Shown: one piece after another, positions 19,884 to 30,475 of the stretch
Layout of the letters: the number at the start of each line of letters is the position of its first letter
Numbering within the stretch: position 1 is the first letter of the stretch
Assembly: GCA_913775725.1 (NCBI GenBank)
Contig: CAJYNG010000013.1
Span: 186,001-250,000, forward strand
Reading direction: 5' to 3'
Length of the DNA stretch: 64,000 bases
DNA from: an uncultured Stenotrophomonas sp.
GTDB taxonomy: Bacteria; Pseudomonadota; Gammaproteobacteria; Xanthomonadales; Xanthomonadaceae
Program-made: the position numbers and the translations under genes
The notes under the pieces: model-generated
The model's database searches: none
What the model was told of the DNA's origin: nothing
The model's input: the letters and a program-made list of their open reading frames with translations, nothing else

Positions 19884-20789
19884 TCAGCCGTTGGACGGAA
19901 TCAACTCCGACATTACCCTCTTCAACCCGTCCTGCCAGGATGGCAGCACGATGCCGAAATCCTGCTGCAACCGACGGTTGTCCAGCACCGACCAGGCCGG
20001 GCGCCTGGCCGGCGTCGGATATTCGGAGCTGGGAATCGCCTCGACGGTGGGCACCTTCGGCAATACGCCCGTCGCCAGCGCCTCGGCAAAAATCGCCTCG
20101 GCAAAGCCATGCCAGGTGGTCTGGCCACTGGCGGTCAGGTGCCAGGTGCCCGACAACTGCCCCGGGTGCTGCAGTGCCTGCGCGGTGACATCGGCGATCA
20201 GCGCCGCCGGCGTCGGCGTACCCACCTGGTCAGCCACCACGCGCAGCTGCTCTCGCTCGGCGCCGACACGCAGCATGGTGCGCAGGAAATTCGCACCATG
20301 CGAGGCATACACCCATGCCGTGCGGAAGATCAGGTGGCGTCCTGCCGCTGCCCGTACGGCATCCTCACCATCACGCTTGCTGGTGCCGTAGACACCCAGC
20401 GGCGCGGTCGGTTCGTCCTCACGGTACGGGGCGGTGCCCTGTCCATCGAACACATAATCGGTGGAGTAATGCACGAACGGCACGCCACGCGCCGCACACC
20501 AGCGTGCGATCACGCCCGGCGCCTGCGCGTTGGCCGCAAAGGCGGCGTCGACCTCCTGTTCGGCACGGTCGACGGCGGTGTAGGCGGCCGCATTAACCAC
20601 GATCGACGGCTGCAGCCGGTCAAGCAGGGCCGGCAAGCTGTCCGGCTGGCCGAAATCGGCGGTTTCGCAGGCGCTGCCATCGGGCAGGACGCCGCTGCGG
20701 GTGGTCGCGACCACCTTGCCCAGCGGTGCCAGCGCGCGCAGCAGCTCCTGGCCGACCTGGCCGTTGCCGCCGAATACCAGAACGGTCAT
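19884..20789 (-). CDS. rmlD: dTDP-4-dehydrorhamnose reductase
   Basis: The 301-aa short-chain dehydrogenase has an N-terminal Rossmann motif (FGGNGQVGQEL) and the STDYVFDG block. The catalytic Tyr/Lys pair lies in YGTSKRDGE. It makes dTDP-L-rhamnose in the last step of the pathway. It is the last gene of rmlBACD, and its ATG overlaps the rmlC stop by 4 bp. The 168 bp between its stop and the end of the SNF2-type gene hold no recognisable gene or terminator. Confidence 0.95.
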   Translation of the reverse strand: MTVLVFGGNGQVGQELLRALAPLGKVVATTRSGVLPDGSACETADFGQPDSLPALLDRLQPSIVVNAAAYTAVDRAEQEVDAAFAANAQAPGVIARWCAARGVPFVHYSTDYVFDGQGTAPYREDEPTAPLGVYGTSKRDGEDAVRAAAGRHLIFRTAWVYASHGANFLRTMLRVGAEREQLRVVADQVGTPTPAALIADVTAQALQHPGQLSGTWHLTASGQTTWHGFAEAIFAEALATGVLPKVPTVEAIPSSEYPTPARRPAWSVLDNRRLQQDFGIVLPSWQDGLKRVMSELIPSNG

Positions 20790-21343
20790 GGCGCGTAGAC
20801 CGGCAGGCGGTCTTCTGCGATGTCCTTCAGGAAGGGGGCGTTCTCGTCCTTGGCCGACAGCGTGGGCAGGCTGATCGGCCAGTCCACAGCAATGTCAGCG
20901 TCATTCCAGCGAATACCTGCATCTGCCTCGGGCACATACACATCAGTGCACAGGTAGTGGAAAAGCGCGCGCTCGGACAGCACCGCAAAACCGTGGGCAA
21001 AGCCTTCCGGAATCCAGAATTGACGCTTGTTGTGCGCACTCAGCACCACCGCCTCCCATTGCCCGAAGGTCGGGGAGCCGTGACGAATGTCGACGGCCAC
21101 GTCGTAGACCTCACCTTCGAGAACGCTCACCAGCTTTCCCTGCGGGCGTGGCCATTGGTAATGCAGGCCGCGCAGGACCCCCTCGCTGGAAGAGGACACA
21201 TTGCTCTGCACGAACTGCGTCGGCAAACCCAGATCACCGAACCGCTCAGCATTCCAGCCCTCAAAGAAGAAACCGCGCTCGTCGCCGAACACCTTCGGTT
21301 CAATCACCACGCAACCCGACAAACAGGTTTCAATGACTTTCAC
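20786..21343 (-). CDS. rmlC: dTDP-4-dehydrorhamnose 3,5-epimerase
   Basis: The 185-aa cupin enzyme has the catalytic histidine in GVLRGLHYQ, and the markers [17 protein letters not shown] and IPEGFAHGF. It epimerises dTDP-4-keto-6-deoxyglucose at C3 and C5. The GTG start at 21343 overlaps the rmlA stop (GTGA), which decides the start over in-frame codons further upstream. Confidence 0.95.
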   Translation of the reverse strand: MKVIETCLSGCVVIEPKVFGDERGFFFEGWNAERFGDLGLPTQFVQSNVSSSSEGVLRGLHYQWPRPQGKLVSVLEGEVYDVAVDIRHGSPTFGQWEAVVLSAHNKRQFWIPEGFAHGFAVLSERALFHYLCTDVYVPEADAGIRWNDADIAVDWPISLPTLSAKDENAPFLKDIAEDRLPVYAP

Positions 21344-22227
21344 GGAACCACTCCACGCAATGCCAGCTTCTGAAGATAATGGCCATAGGCATTCTTGATG
21401 AGCGGAGCAGCCAGCGCTTCCAGCTGCTCGGCGGAGATCCACCCTTGCCCAAACGCAACTTCTTCCGGGCAACAGATCTGTAGGCCCTGCCGGGTCTGGA
21501 TCGTCTCGATGAAGTTGGATGCTTCCAGCAATGATTGGTGGGTTCCGGTGTCCAGCCAGGCATAGCCACGGCCCAAAGCTTCCAGACGTAGGTTGCCCTT
21601 GCTCAGGTAGTGTTTATTCAGATCGGTGATCTCCAGCTCGCCACGCGGCGACGGCTTGAGCTCTGCCGCATAATCGCTGGCATTGCCATCATAGAAGTAC
21701 AGGCCGGTGACCGCGTAGTTCGATCGCGGATTCTCCGGTTTCTCGACCAGATCGATGACCTTGCCGTCCTTGTCGAACTCGGCAACGCCGTAGCGTTCCG
21801 GATCGTTGACCCAGTAACCGAACACGGTCGCACCCTGCTCGCGCTGGTCGGCATTGCGCAGTACTTCACGCAGGCCGTGGCCATGGAAAATGTTGTCACC
21901 CAGCACCAGGCAGCTCGGCTTGCCGGCCACGAAGTCACGTCCAATCAGGTAGGCCTGGGCCAGGCCATCGGGGCTTGGCTGCACGGCATACTGGATGTCC
22001 ATGCCCCACTGCGAACCATCGCCCAGCAACTGCTGGAACAGCGCCTGCTCGTGCGGCGTGTTGATGATCAGCACTTCACGGATGCCCGCCAGCATCAGTA
22101 CGCTGAGGGGATAATAAATCAGAGGTTTGTCATACACCGGCAGCAGCTGCTTGCTGACGCCCTTGGTGATCGGGTACAGCCGGGTGCCGGAGCCGCCGGC
22201 GAGGATGATGCCCTTGCGCTGGGTCAT
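21340..22227 (-). CDS. rmlA: Glucose-1-phosphate thymidylyltransferase
   Basis: The 295-aa nucleotidyltransferase has the signature [13 protein letters not shown] near its N-terminus and [21 protein letters not shown]. It activates glucose-1-phosphate with dTTP, the first step to dTDP-L-rhamnose, and is normally feedback-inhibited by the end product. The ATG at 22227 has a purine-rich AGGAGAC about 5 bp upstream. It lies 14 bp after rmlB. Confidence 0.96.
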   Translation of the reverse strand: MTQRKGIILAGGSGTRLYPITKGVSKQLLPVYDKPLIYYPLSVLMLAGIREVLIINTPHEQALFQQLLGDGSQWGMDIQYAVQPSPDGLAQAYLIGRDFVAGKPSCLVLGDNIFHGHGLREVLRNADQREQGATVFGYWVNDPERYGVAEFDKDGKVIDLVEKPENPRSNYAVTGLYFYDGNASDYAAELKPSPRGELEITDLNKHYLSKGNLRLEALGRGYAWLDTGTHQSLLEASNFIETIQTRQGLQICCPEEVAFGQGWISAEQLEALAAPLIKNAYGHYLQKLALRGVVP

Positions 22228-22241
22228 GGGGTCTCCTGGGT

Positions 22242-23297
22242 TCAGGCCGCGGTGCCGATGCGCTGCAGACGGTAGCTGCCGTCGAGCACGCCGTTGACCC
22301 ATTCCTGGTTGTCCAGATACCAGTCAACGGTGAAGGTGATGCCCTGCTCGAAGGTGTAGGCCGGTTCCCAACCCAGGTCGTTCTTCAGCTTGGAGGCATC
22401 GATCGCGTAACGGCGGTCATGGCCGGGACGGTCGGTGACGTGGGTGATCTGGCTGCTGCGCGGCTGGCCGTCCGCGCGCGGGCGGCGCTGGTCCAGCAGT
22501 GCGCAGATGGCCTGCACCACTTCGATGTTCTGCTTTTCCGAATTGCCGCCGACGTTATAGGTCTCGCCGACCTGGCCCTTGGCCAGCACGGTGCGGATCG
22601 CTTCGCAGTGGTCGGACACGAACAGCCAGTCGCGCACCTGCTTGCCATCGCCGTACACCGGCAGCGGCTCGCCGGCCAGCGCCTTGGCGATCACCAGCGG
22701 GATCAGCTTCTCGGGGAAGTGGTACGGGCCATAGTTGTTGGAGCAGTTGGTGGTCAGCACCGGCAGCCCGTAGGTGTGGTGGAACGCGCGCACCAGATGG
22801 TCCGAAGCGGCCTTCGACGCCGAGTACGGCGAATTCGGGGCGTACGGCGTGGTTTCGCTGAACTTGCCGGTCTCGCCCAGGGTGCCATACACCTCGTCAG
22901 TGGACACGTGCAGGAAGCGGAAGGCCGCGCCCTGCTCGGCCGGCAGCGCCTTCCAGTAGTCGCGCACCGATTCCAGCAGGCCCAGGGTGCCCACCACGTT
23001 GGTCTGGATGAAGGCGCCCGGACCGTCGATGGAGCGATCCACGTGGCTCTCGGCAGCAAAGTTGAGCACGGCGTCCGGCCGGTGCTCGGCCAGCAGGCGG
23101 GTGACCAGCGCCTGATCGCCGATGTCGCCCTGCACGAACACGTGATTCGGGTTGCCGTCCAGGCTGGACAGGGTCTTCAGGTTACCGGCGTAGGTCAGCA
23201 CATCGAGGTTGATGACCTTGACGCCGCGCGCGACGGCCTCGAGAACGAAGTTACCGCCAATGAATCCGGCGCCGCCGGTGACAAGCCATGTGGGCAC
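22242..23297 (-). CDS. rmlB: dTDP-glucose 4,6-dehydratase
   Basis: The 351-aa extended SDR enzyme has the NAD-binding [10 protein letters not shown] motif, STDEVYG and the catalytic [11 protein letters not shown]. It starts at a GTG ([12 protein letters not shown]), preceded by an AGGAGAAC Shine-Dalgarno sequence. It is the first gene of the rmlBACD operon, divergent from etfBA with a 258-bp gap that must hold both promoters. Supplies dTDP-L-rhamnose for LPS. Confidence 0.96.
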   Translation of the reverse strand: MPTWLVTGGAGFIGGNFVLEAVARGVKVINLDVLTYAGNLKTLSSLDGNPNHVFVQGDIGDQALVTRLLAEHRPDAVLNFAAESHVDRSIDGPGAFIQTNVVGTLGLLESVRDYWKALPAEQGAAFRFLHVSTDEVYGTLGETGKFSETTPYAPNSPYSASKAASDHLVRAFHHTYGLPVLTTNCSNNYGPYHFPEKLIPLVIAKALAGEPLPVYGDGKQVRDWLFVSDHCEAIRTVLAKGQVGETYNVGGNSEKQNIEVVQAICALLDQRRPRADGQPRSSQITHVTDRPGHDRRYAIDASKLKNDLGWEPAYTFEQGITFTVDWYLDNQEWVNGVLDGSYRLQRIGTAA

Positions 23298-23555
23298 TAC
23301 CTGTTCTCCTGTTCGACCGATCGCACCGGGGCGCGGGGAGCACCGGATACAGCGTGACAGGATACATGTCGCCCCCTTCACGGCTGACATCCGCACGTGA
23401 ATGAGCCCCCTTGCCCTCCTTTTCTTCTGCACCGCAGCAAAACCATACGCATTCGCATGGTAGCTCCCAGCCAGTTAGAATCGGGGTCCCACCCCCGAAC
23501 CGGTTGCTGCGCGAGGACCGGACGTTCTCCCCGTTATTGAAGGACCCCGTACCAG

Positions 23556-24302
23556 ATGAAAATCCTCGTCGCGTACAAGCGCGTGGTGGACTACAACGTC
23601 CGCATTCAGGTCAAGCCGGACGGTTCCGGCGTGGTCACCGACGGCGTCAAGCTGTCACCCAATCCCTTCGATGAAATCGCCCTGGAAGAAGCCCTGCGCC
23701 TGCGCGACAAGGGCATCGCCAGCGAAGTCGTGGTTGCCACCATCGCCCCGGCCGATGCCCAGGCGCACCTGCGCAACGGTCTGGCCATGGGCGCCAACCG
23801 CGCCATCCACGTCGTCACCGACCAGGCCATCCAGCCGCTGACCGCCTCGCGCACCCTGCTCAAGCTGATCGAGAAGGAACAGCCAGACCTGGTGATCCTC
23901 GGCAAGCAGGCCATTGACGACGACGCCAACCAGACCGGCCAGATGCTGGCCACGCTGTGGGGCCGCCCGCAGGCCACCTTTGCCAGCAAACTCGAGATCG
24001 CCGACGGCAAGGCCACGGTGACCCGCGAAGTCGACGCCGGCCTGGAAACGCTGGAAGTGGACCTGCCGGCGGTGGTCACCACCGACCTGCGCCTGAACGA
24101 GCCGCGCTTCATCAAGCTGCCGGACATCATGAAGGCCAAGGCCAAGCCGCTGGAAACCCTGCAGCTGGCCGATCTCGGTGTTGACGCCGCCGACACCTTC
24201 AAGACCACCCACTACGCCGCGCCGTCCAAGCGCAGCAAGGGCGTGATGGTCAAGGACGCGGCCGAACTGGTCGCCGCACTCAAGCAGAAGGGGCTGCTGT
24301 AA
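23556..24302 (+). CDS. etfB: Electron transfer flavoprotein subunit beta
   Basis: The 248-aa subunit shows MKILVAYKRVVDYNVRI at the start and the ETF-beta signature VDLPAVVTTDLRLNEPRFIKLPDIMKAKAK near residue 170-200. With the alpha chain it binds FAD and AMP and passes electrons from acyl-CoA dehydrogenases to ETF-ubiquinone oxidoreductase. It shares one base with etfA (TAATG). In xanthomonads etfBA marks one border of the LPS locus. Confidence 0.96.
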   Translation: MKILVAYKRVVDYNVRIQVKPDGSGVVTDGVKLSPNPFDEIALEEALRLRDKGIASEVVVATIAPADAQAHLRNGLAMGANRAIHVVTDQAIQPLTASRTLLKLIEKEQPDLVILGKQAIDDDANQTGQMLATLWGRPQATFASKLEIADGKATVTREVDAGLETLEVDLPAVVTTDLRLNEPRFIKLPDIMKAKAKPLETLQLADLGVDAADTFKTTHYAAPSKRSKGVMVKDAAELVAALKQKGLL

Positions 24303-25243
24303 TGAGCAAGATTCTCGTCATCGCCGAGCACCACGACGGCAAGCTCAACGCCGCCACCGCCAAGACCGTCAGTGCCGCCGCCGCCATCAGCGGTGCCGGC
24401 ATCGACGTGGTGGTGCTGGCCGCCGATCCGGCCGCCGTCGCCGCTGAAGCCGCAAAGATCGCCGGCGTCGCCAAGGTCCTGACCGTGGCCAACGCCGCCA
24501 ACGCACAGGCCATCGCCCAGGTACTGGCACCGCAGATCGCGCAACTGGCCAAGGGCTACACCCACGTGTTCGGCCCGTCGACCACCTTCGGCAAGGACCT
24601 GATGCCGTGCGTGGCGGCCCTGCTCGGCGTCAATCAGGTCTCCGACCTGATGAGCGTCGAAGGCAGCCACACCTTCAAGCGCCCGATCTACGCCGGCAAC
24701 GCGATCATTACCGTGGAAGCCCCGGCCGACCAGATCGTGGTCGCCACCGTGCGTGCCGCTTCGTGGCCGGAAGCTGCCCAGGGTGGCAGCGCTGCCGTGG
24801 AAGCCGCCAGCGTCGATGCTGCGCTGCCGACCCACACCCGTTTCATCGGCCTGGCTGCCGGTGCCAGCGACCGCCCGGACCTGCAGAGCGCCAAGCGCGT
24901 GGTCTCCGGTGGCCGTGGCGTCGGTTCGGAAGAGAACTTCAAGGTGATCTTCCAGCTGGCGGACAAGCTCGGCGCGGCCGTCGGTGCTTCGCGCGCTGCG
25001 GTCGATGCCGGCTACGTGCCCAGCGACCTGCAGGTTGGCCAGACCGGCAAGATCATCGCGCCGGAACTGTACGTGGCCGTGGGTATCAGCGGTGCCATCC
25101 AGCACCTGACCGGCATCAAGGACGCCGGCACGATCGTCGCGATCAACAAGGACGGCGATGCGCCGATCTTCGAGATTGCCGATATCGGCCTGGTGGGGGA
25201 TCTGTTTGCGATCCTGCCGGAGCTGGAAGTCGCGCTGGCCTGA
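24302..25243 (+). CDS. etfA: Electron transfer flavoprotein subunit alpha
   Basis: The 313-aa subunit holds the FAD-binding C-terminal domain: [33 protein letters not shown] and [14 protein letters not shown]. The N-terminal half is the adenine-nucleotide-hydrolase-like fold shared with the beta chain. Translationally coupled to etfB by a 1-bp overlap. It separates the rml operon from the xan genes. Confidence 0.96.
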   Translation: MSKILVIAEHHDGKLNAATAKTVSAAAAISGAGIDVVVLAADPAAVAAEAAKIAGVAKVLTVANAANAQAIAQVLAPQIAQLAKGYTHVFGPSTTFGKDLMPCVAALLGVNQVSDLMSVEGSHTFKRPIYAGNAIITVEAPADQIVVATVRAASWPEAAQGGSAAVEAASVDAALPTHTRFIGLAAGASDRPDLQSAKRVVSGGRGVGSEENFKVIFQLADKLGAAVGASRAAVDAGYVPSDLQVGQTGKIIAPELYVAVGISGAIQHLTGIKDAGTIVAINKDGDAPIFEIADIGLVGDLFAILPELEVALA

Positions 25244-25341
25244 GCTGGCCACAGGGATGCCACGTAATCAACAGGTTACGTGGCATTCATGGCCCTGTTC
25301 GGGTTTGGGGATCGATCACTCGTCCTTGCAGCTCCTGTCGC

Positions 25342-25347
25342 TATAAT
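25342..25347 (+). promoter_or_regulatory. Candidate -10 element upstream of xanA
   Basis: A perfect TATAAT lies 31 bp before the xanA start codon, within the 134-bp gap after etfA. No good -35 hexamer at 16-18 bp spacing is seen, so this is only a candidate for a separate xanAB promoter. Confidence 0.3.
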
Positions 25348-25377
25348 CCGGGGTCAACCTGTGTAAGGACTGCATTG

Positions 25378-26736
25378 ATGACGCTTCCGTGTTTCAAGGC
25401 CTATGACATCCGTGGTCGCGTTCCGGATGAACTGGATGAACGCCTTGCCCGCCGTATCGGCGCCGGCACTGCCGCGTTGCTGGGCCCGGGACCGGTGGTG
25501 GTTGGACACGACATCCGCTTGAGCAGCCCTGCGCTGCTGCAGGCCGCCATCGAGGGCCTGACCGCCAGCGGCCGTGACGTCATCGACATCGGCATGTGCG
25601 GCACCGAGGAGGTCTATTTCCAGACGTTCCACCGCCATGCCGCCGGCGGCATCATGGTCACTGCCAGCCACAACCCGATGGACTACAACGGGATGAAGCT
25701 GGTGCGCGACGGTGCCAAGCCGATCAGCGGTGACACCGGCCTGTTCGATATCCGCGATTTCGCCGCCTCCGATGCCCCGCTAGGCAACGGCACTGGAACC
25801 GTGACCCAGGATGCCGACAAGTCGGCCTATATCCAGCACCTGCTCGGCTATGTCGATCGCGCCGGCCTGAAGCCGCTGAAGATCGTCACCAACCCCGGCA
25901 ACGGCGGCGCGGGACTGGTCATTGACCAGCTGGCTCCGCACCTGCCGTTCGAATTCATCCGAATCCAGCATGAAGCCGACGGCAGTTTCCCGAACGGCAT
26001 CCCCAATCCGCTGCTGCCGGAAAACCGCGCGGCCACGCGTGAAGCCGTGCGCGCACATGGCGCCGACTTCGGCATCGCCTGGGATGGCGACTTCGACCGT
26101 TGCTTCTTCTTCGACGCCGAAGGCAATTTCATCGAGGGCTACTACCTGGTCGGCCTGCTGGCCACGGCCCTGCTGGCCCGTCAGCCGGGTGGCAAGATCA
26201 TCCACGACCCGCGCCTGACCTGGAACACCGTGGAAATGGTCGAGCAGGCCGGCGGCGTGCCGATCATGAGCAAGACCGGCCACGCGTTCATCAAGGAACG
26301 CATGCGCGCCGAAGACGCCATCTACGGTGGCGAAATGAGTGCGCATCACTACTTCCGCGAATTCGCCTACTGCGATTCGGGGATGATCCCGTGGTTGCTG
26401 ATCGCACAGCTGGTGTCCAGCACCGGCAAGTCGCTGGGCGAGCTGGTGGCCGATCGCATGAAGGCATACCCGTGCAGCGGCGAGATAAACTTCCGCGTGG
26501 ACGATGCCAAGGCCACGGTCGCGCGCGTGCTGGCTCATTTCGAGGCTCAGCAGCCGGTCCTGGACCGCACCGACGGCGTCAGCGCCGACTTTGCCGAATG
26601 GCGCTTCAACCTGCGCAGCTCCAATACCGAACCGCTGCTGCGGCTGAACATCGAGACCCGTGGCGATGAAGCATTGCTGCAGGACCGAATCCGCGAGCTG
26701 ACCGCCCTGATTGGCGGCACGCCAGCCAATCACTGA
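25378..26736 (+). CDS. xanA: Phosphomannomutase/phosphoglucomutase
   Basis: The 452-aa enzyme interconverts hexose-6- and -1-phosphates of glucose and mannose, feeding both dTDP-rhamnose and GDP-mannose. The phosphoserine loop is [11 protein letters not shown] with Ser97, matching the reported active serine of XanA. The Mg2+ loop is DGDFDRC, and GEMSAHHYF forms the sugar-binding loop. The homologous S. maltophilia gene is also called spgM. The ATG at 25378 gives the family length; the frame is open upstream only as a shadow of etfA. Confidence 0.95.
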   Translation: MTLPCFKAYDIRGRVPDELDERLARRIGAGTAALLGPGPVVVGHDIRLSSPALLQAAIEGLTASGRDVIDIGMCGTEEVYFQTFHRHAAGGIMVTASHNPMDYNGMKLVRDGAKPISGDTGLFDIRDFAASDAPLGNGTGTVTQDADKSAYIQHLLGYVDRAGLKPLKIVTNPGNGGAGLVIDQLAPHLPFEFIRIQHEADGSFPNGIPNPLLPENRAATREAVRAHGADFGIAWDGDFDRCFFFDAEGNFIEGYYLVGLLATALLARQPGGKIIHDPRLTWNTVEMVEQAGGVPIMSKTGHAFIKERMRAEDAIYGGEMSAHHYFREFAYCDSGMIPWLLIAQLVSSTGKSLGELVADRMKAYPCSGEINFRVDDAKATVARVLAHFEAQQPVLDRTDGVSADFAEWRFNLRSSNTEPLLRLNIETRGDEALLQDRIRELTALIGGTPANH

Positions 26737-26752
26737 GAAGGACATACTTCGC

Positions 26753-28162
26753 ATGACCCCAATTGTTCCCGTCATTCTGTCCGGCGGCTCGGGCACGCGG
26801 CTGTGGCCGCTGTCGCGCGAGGCCTATCCGAAGCAGTTCCTGCCGCTGGTCGGCGATGACACCATGCTGCAGGCCACCTGGAAGCGGGTTGCTTCCATCG
26901 CCGGCGCGGCACCGATCGTGGTCGCCAACCAGGAGCACCGCTTCATGGCTGCCGAGCAGCTGCGCGAGTGCAAGGTGCTGCCGCAGGCGCTGATCCTCGA
27001 GCCCGTGGGCCGCAACACCGCCCCGGCCATCGCCATCGCCGCGCTGCAGGCCCTCGCCAACGGCAAGGATGCCCTGCTGCTGGTGCTGCCGTCCGACCAC
27101 GTGGTCCGCAACGAAGCGGCCTTCCACGCAGCGGTCAAGCAGGCCGCCATCGCTGCCGAGACCGGTAAGCTGGTCACCTTCGGCATCGTGCCGACTGCAC
27201 CGGAAACCGGCTACGGCTATATCAAGGCCGCTGCCGGCGAAGGCGTGCGCGCCGTTGACCGTTTCGTCGAGAAACCCGATCTGGCCACCGCCGAACAGTA
27301 CGTCGCTTCCGGCGAGTATTTCTGGAACAGCGGCATGTTCCTGTTCAAGGCCTCGCGCTACCTGAAGGAGCTGGAAGCCCTGCAACCTGAGATTCTGGCC
27401 GCCTGCCGCCAGGCGCTCGACAAGGCCGCCCGCGACAACGACTTCATCCGCCTGGATGCCGAGGCTTTTGCCGCCAGCCCCAACGACTCCATCGACTACG
27501 CGGTGATGGAGAAGACCGCCGACGCCGCCGTGGTGCCGCTCGACGCCGAGTGGAACGACGTCGGCTCATGGTCGGCGCTGTGGGAAGTGTCCGACAAGGA
27601 TGCCGACGGCAATGCCTGCCACGGCGATGTGATCGCCCTGGACTGCAAGGACAGCTATGCCTACGGCAATCGCCTGATCGCGATGGTCGGCCTGCAGGAC
27701 GTGGTGGTCGTCGAAACCGATGATGCCGTGTTCGTCGGCCACAAGGACCGCGTGCAGGACGTCAAGGAGATCGTGGGCCAGATCAAGCGCAATGGCCGCA
27801 GCGAAGCCGCCGCCCACCGCAAGGTCTACCGCCCCTGGGGCGCCTACGACTCAATCGACAACGGCGCGCGGTTCCAGGTCAAGCGCATCACCGTCAAGCC
27901 GGGCGCGACGCTGAGCCTGCAGATGCACCACCACCGTGCCGAGCACTGGATCGTGGTCAGCGGCACCGCCGAGGTGACCCGTGGCGATGAAGTGATCCTG
28001 CTGTCGGAGAACCAGAGCACGTATATTCCGCTGGGCGTGACCCATCGTTTGAAGAACCCGGGCAAGCTCCCGCTGGAACTGATTGAAGTGCAGTCCGGCA
28101 GCTATCTGGGCGAGGACGATATCGTGCGCTTCGAAGACCAGTATGGCCGCGCGGGAGCCTGA
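26753..28162 (+). CDS. xanB: Mannose-6-phosphate isomerase / mannose-1-phosphate guanylyltransferase
   Basis: The 469-aa bifunctional type II enzyme has an N-terminal nucleotidyltransferase domain ([36 protein letters not shown]). The C-terminal cupin isomerase domain has [10 protein letters not shown] and the metal-binding MHHHRAEHW. It makes GDP-mannose from fructose-6-phosphate, together with XanA, whose gene ends 16 bp upstream. GDP-mannose is the substrate of Gmd encoded at 35337-36377. Confidence 0.96.
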   Translation: MTPIVPVILSGGSGTRLWPLSREAYPKQFLPLVGDDTMLQATWKRVASIAGAAPIVVANQEHRFMAAEQLRECKVLPQALILEPVGRNTAPAIAIAALQALANGKDALLLVLPSDHVVRNEAAFHAAVKQAAIAAETGKLVTFGIVPTAPETGYGYIKAAAGEGVRAVDRFVEKPDLATAEQYVASGEYFWNSGMFLFKASRYLKELEALQPEILAACRQALDKAARDNDFIRLDAEAFAASPNDSIDYAVMEKTADAAVVPLDAEWNDVGSWSALWEVSDKDADGNACHGDVIALDCKDSYAYGNRLIAMVGLQDVVVVETDDAVFVGHKDRVQDVKEIVGQIKRNGRSEAAAHRKVYRPWGAYDSIDNGARFQVKRITVKPGATLSLQMHHHRAEHWIVVSGTAEVTRGDEVILLSENQSTYIPLGVTHRLKNPGKLPLELIEVQSGSYLGEDDIVRFEDQYGRAGA

Positions 28163-28165
28163 TCG

Positions 28166-29596
28166 GTGACAGCATCCGGTGTCGGCCACTCACGGCCGCT
28201 GTGTGTTGATCTGGACGGCACCCTGCTGCGCAGCGATCTGCTCTATGAAACCTTCCTGCGGATGCTGGCACGACAGCCCTGGATGCTGTTCGTGTTGCCG
28301 TTCTGGCTGCTGCGCGGCAAGGCCTATCTGAAGCGCCAGCTTGCCGTGCACGGTGCGGGCGATCCCGCATTGCTGCCCTACGACCCGCGCGTAGTTGATC
28401 TTCTGCGTGCCAGCGGCGATCGTCGGCGCGTACTGTGCACCGCATCCGATGCAGAACTGGTAGAGCCGATCGCTCGCCACTTGGGCGTGTTCGACGATGT
28501 GTTTTGCAGTGATGGCGAGACAAACCTAGCGGGGCATCGCAAAGCCGAGCTTCTAGTCAAGCAGTTCGGCGAGCGCGGCTTTGACTACATGGGCAATGCA
28601 CGGGTGGATCTTGCAATCTGGAAGCACGCCCATTCGTCCTGGGTGGTCAATGCAAGCGCGGGCGTGGCGCGCGCTGCAGCAGGTTGCTCGCAACTTGCTG
28701 CTCATTGGCCTCGCGAAAGCGGGGGCCTTCGTGCCTGGCTTAAGGCAATGCGCATCCACCAGTGGCTGAAGAACCTGCTGGTCTTCGTGCCATTGCTCGC
28801 CAGCCACCGCTTCCTTGAATTCGATGCGTTGCTCGAGGCAGCACTAGCCTTCCTCGCATTCGGTTTGTGCGCATCGGGCGTGTACCTCTTCAACGACTTG
28901 CTTGACCTTGATTCAGATCGCCAACATCCACGTAAGCGCACGCGCCCATTCGCCTGCGGCCGGCTGGATCTGCGCTCGGGGCTGCTGGCAACGCCGGTGC
29001 TTACCGTTGCCGGCTTCGCACTAGCCGCACTGGTGGCACCGTCGTTCCTGCTGGTGCTCTGCATCTACTTCTGCCTTACCCTTGCCTACTCGTTACGACT
29101 CAAGCAGATCGTGATGATAGATGTGGTGATGCTTGCCGCCCTGTACACCATTCGTATTGTTGGTGGCGCGGCGGCAATCGATGTGACGCTGTCGTTCTGG
29201 CTGCTGACATTCTCGATGTTCATCTTTCTCAGTCTGGCCATGCTGAAGCGCTACACTGAGCTGCGCCTAACACTGGCAAGTGGCAAACAGAAGCCCAGTG
29301 GACGTGGCTATCACGTCGAGGACCTTGGCCTGGTGCAGAACTTGGGTACCGCATCGGGTCTGGCCTCGGTGCTGGTGCTGTGCCTGTACATCAACGCACC
29401 CGAAAGCCAGAGCCTGTATGGTCACCCGCTGTTCCTTTGGCTGCTTTGCCCGATCCTGCTTTACTGGATCTGCCGCGCGTGGCTGTTGGCTCACCGCGGC
29501 CAGATGCACGATGACCCTGTTGTGTTCGCGGTGAAGGATCCTGGCAGCCTGGTCACAGTGCTCGTTGGAGGCTTGTCGGTTCTCGCTGCGATCTGA
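28166..29596 (+). CDS. HAD phosphatase-UbiA prenyltransferase fusion
   Basis: The 476-aa protein fuses a HAD hydrolase (residues about 10-195: DLDGTLLRSD, TASDAELVE, GNARVDLAIW) to a UbiA-type membrane prenyltransferase (about 205-476). The UbiA Asp-rich motif is NDLLDLDSDRQHPRKRTRP, closest in style to decaprenyl-phosphate phosphoribosyltransferases that start arabinofuranose donor synthesis. A likely reaction is transfer of phosphoribose to polyprenyl phosphate, followed by dephosphorylation by the HAD part. GTG start 3 bp after xanB. No oxidoreductase partners are adjacent. Confidence 0.8.
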   Translation: MTASGVGHSRPLCVDLDGTLLRSDLLYETFLRMLARQPWMLFVLPFWLLRGKAYLKRQLAVHGAGDPALLPYDPRVVDLLRASGDRRRVLCTASDAELVEPIARHLGVFDDVFCSDGETNLAGHRKAELLVKQFGERGFDYMGNARVDLAIWKHAHSSWVVNASAGVARAAAGCSQLAAHWPRESGGLRAWLKAMRIHQWLKNLLVFVPLLASHRFLEFDALLEAALAFLAFGLCASGVYLFNDLLDLDSDRQHPRKRTRPFACGRLDLRSGLLATPVLTVAGFALAALVAPSFLLVLCIYFCLTLAYSLRLKQIVMIDVVMLAALYTIRIVGGAAAIDVTLSFWLLTFSMFIFLSLAMLKRYTELRLTLASGKQKPSGRGYHVEDLGLVQNLGTASGLASVLVLCLYINAPESQSLYGHPLFLWLLCPILLYWICRAWLLAHRGQMHDDPVVFAVKDPGSLVTVLVGGLSVLAAI

Positions 29597-29604
29597 CCTC
29601 TAGT

Positions 29605-30309
29605 TCAGGAAATCTCGCGCCGCTCAAGCACCAGAATGACCGATTCGCCGCTGCCTGCGGGCAGCAGCGGGCGGGCCAGCAAGAATTGCACCAGGGTTGG
29701 CCAGCCGAGCAGAAAGACTTCGGCCTTTCCCATCCATGGAAGGATGTAGGGAAAGTCCCAAAGGCCATCGGCAAAACGGTGCTGGACAGTGAATCCGGCC
29801 GCACTGAACGCGACCTCCCATTCCACATGGGACTTCAGGTTGATGTGGGTGGGGTCAGTGAACGCGATCCACTTGCTGCCCTTGCGACGATGCGCGAATC
29901 CCTTTGCATCCGGCGTGATCACCAACGCGCGACCGCCCGGGCGCAGAACCCGATGCCATTGGCCAAGTATCGCCTCCAGCGCTGGATCCTCGATGTGCTC
30001 GACTACATGAACGGACACCAATGCGTCGATGCTGGCATCGGCCACTTGGTCCAGCGAAGCATGTACGGTGACTCCGGTGCGGCGCCTCGCCTCGGCACTA
30101 GCCCATGGGCTCTGTTCGATGCCCATTGCTTCGAAATGATGCCGTAGATGATCCAGAAAAAAACCTGGACCGCAGCCGAAATCCAGAATACGCCCAGCGG
30201 GTAGATAACGCCTGGCCAAACGTGTGAATAACTTGAGGGCAGGACGATCACCATCCTGACCGTTGCCACTATAGTATTCCTCGCCGTACTGCTCCGACAT
30301 CTCCGGCAT
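29605..30309 (-). CDS. Class I SAM-dependent methyltransferase
   Basis: The 234-aa protein has motif I DFGCGPGFFLDHL, a post-I acidic residue in GIEQSPWA, VHVVEHIEDP and VLRPGGRALVITPD. This is the order of class I methyltransferases. FTDPTHINLKSHVEWEVAFSAAGF is a stretch common in members from polysaccharide loci. The ATG at 30309 has GGAGGG 6 bp upstream and is preferred over the one 12 bp earlier. It could methylate an O-antigen sugar or a lipid-linked precursor; the substrate is unknown. It is convergent with the HAD-UbiA gene, 8 bp apart. Confidence 0.8.
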   Translation of the reverse strand: MPEMSEQYGEEYYSGNGQDGDRPALKLFTRLARRYLPAGRILDFGCGPGFFLDHLRHHFEAMGIEQSPWASAEARRRTGVTVHASLDQVADASIDALVSVHVVEHIEDPALEAILGQWHRVLRPGGRALVITPDAKGFAHRRKGSKWIAFTDPTHINLKSHVEWEVAFSAAGFTVQHRFADGLWDFPYILPWMGKAEVFLLGWPTLVQFLLARPLLPAGSGESVILVLERREIS

Positions 30310-30475
30310 CCTACCCTCCATCCGCTGCGCAAATGCAATCGACGGCAGCACGTCGGCTGCCGCAAGGAAGGGCGGTGGAGATGACGCGACGGGGGCACCG
30401 ACCCTTGGTCAGAGTGCCCTGAACAGGTTACAACCGCAAGCAGATGCGATCAGGCCTTAGCGCACGTCCATGGAC

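Noticed and set aside
23298-23555. Search for a small gene in the rmlB-etfB gap
   Set aside because: Short open frames there lack ribosome sites and coding character. The gap is best seen as divergent promoters, though I could not define a good -35/-10 pair.
28166-28740. Possible frameshift between HAD and UbiA parts
   Set aside because: The frame is continuous, and HAD-UbiA fusions of this length are known, so this is a real fusion protein.
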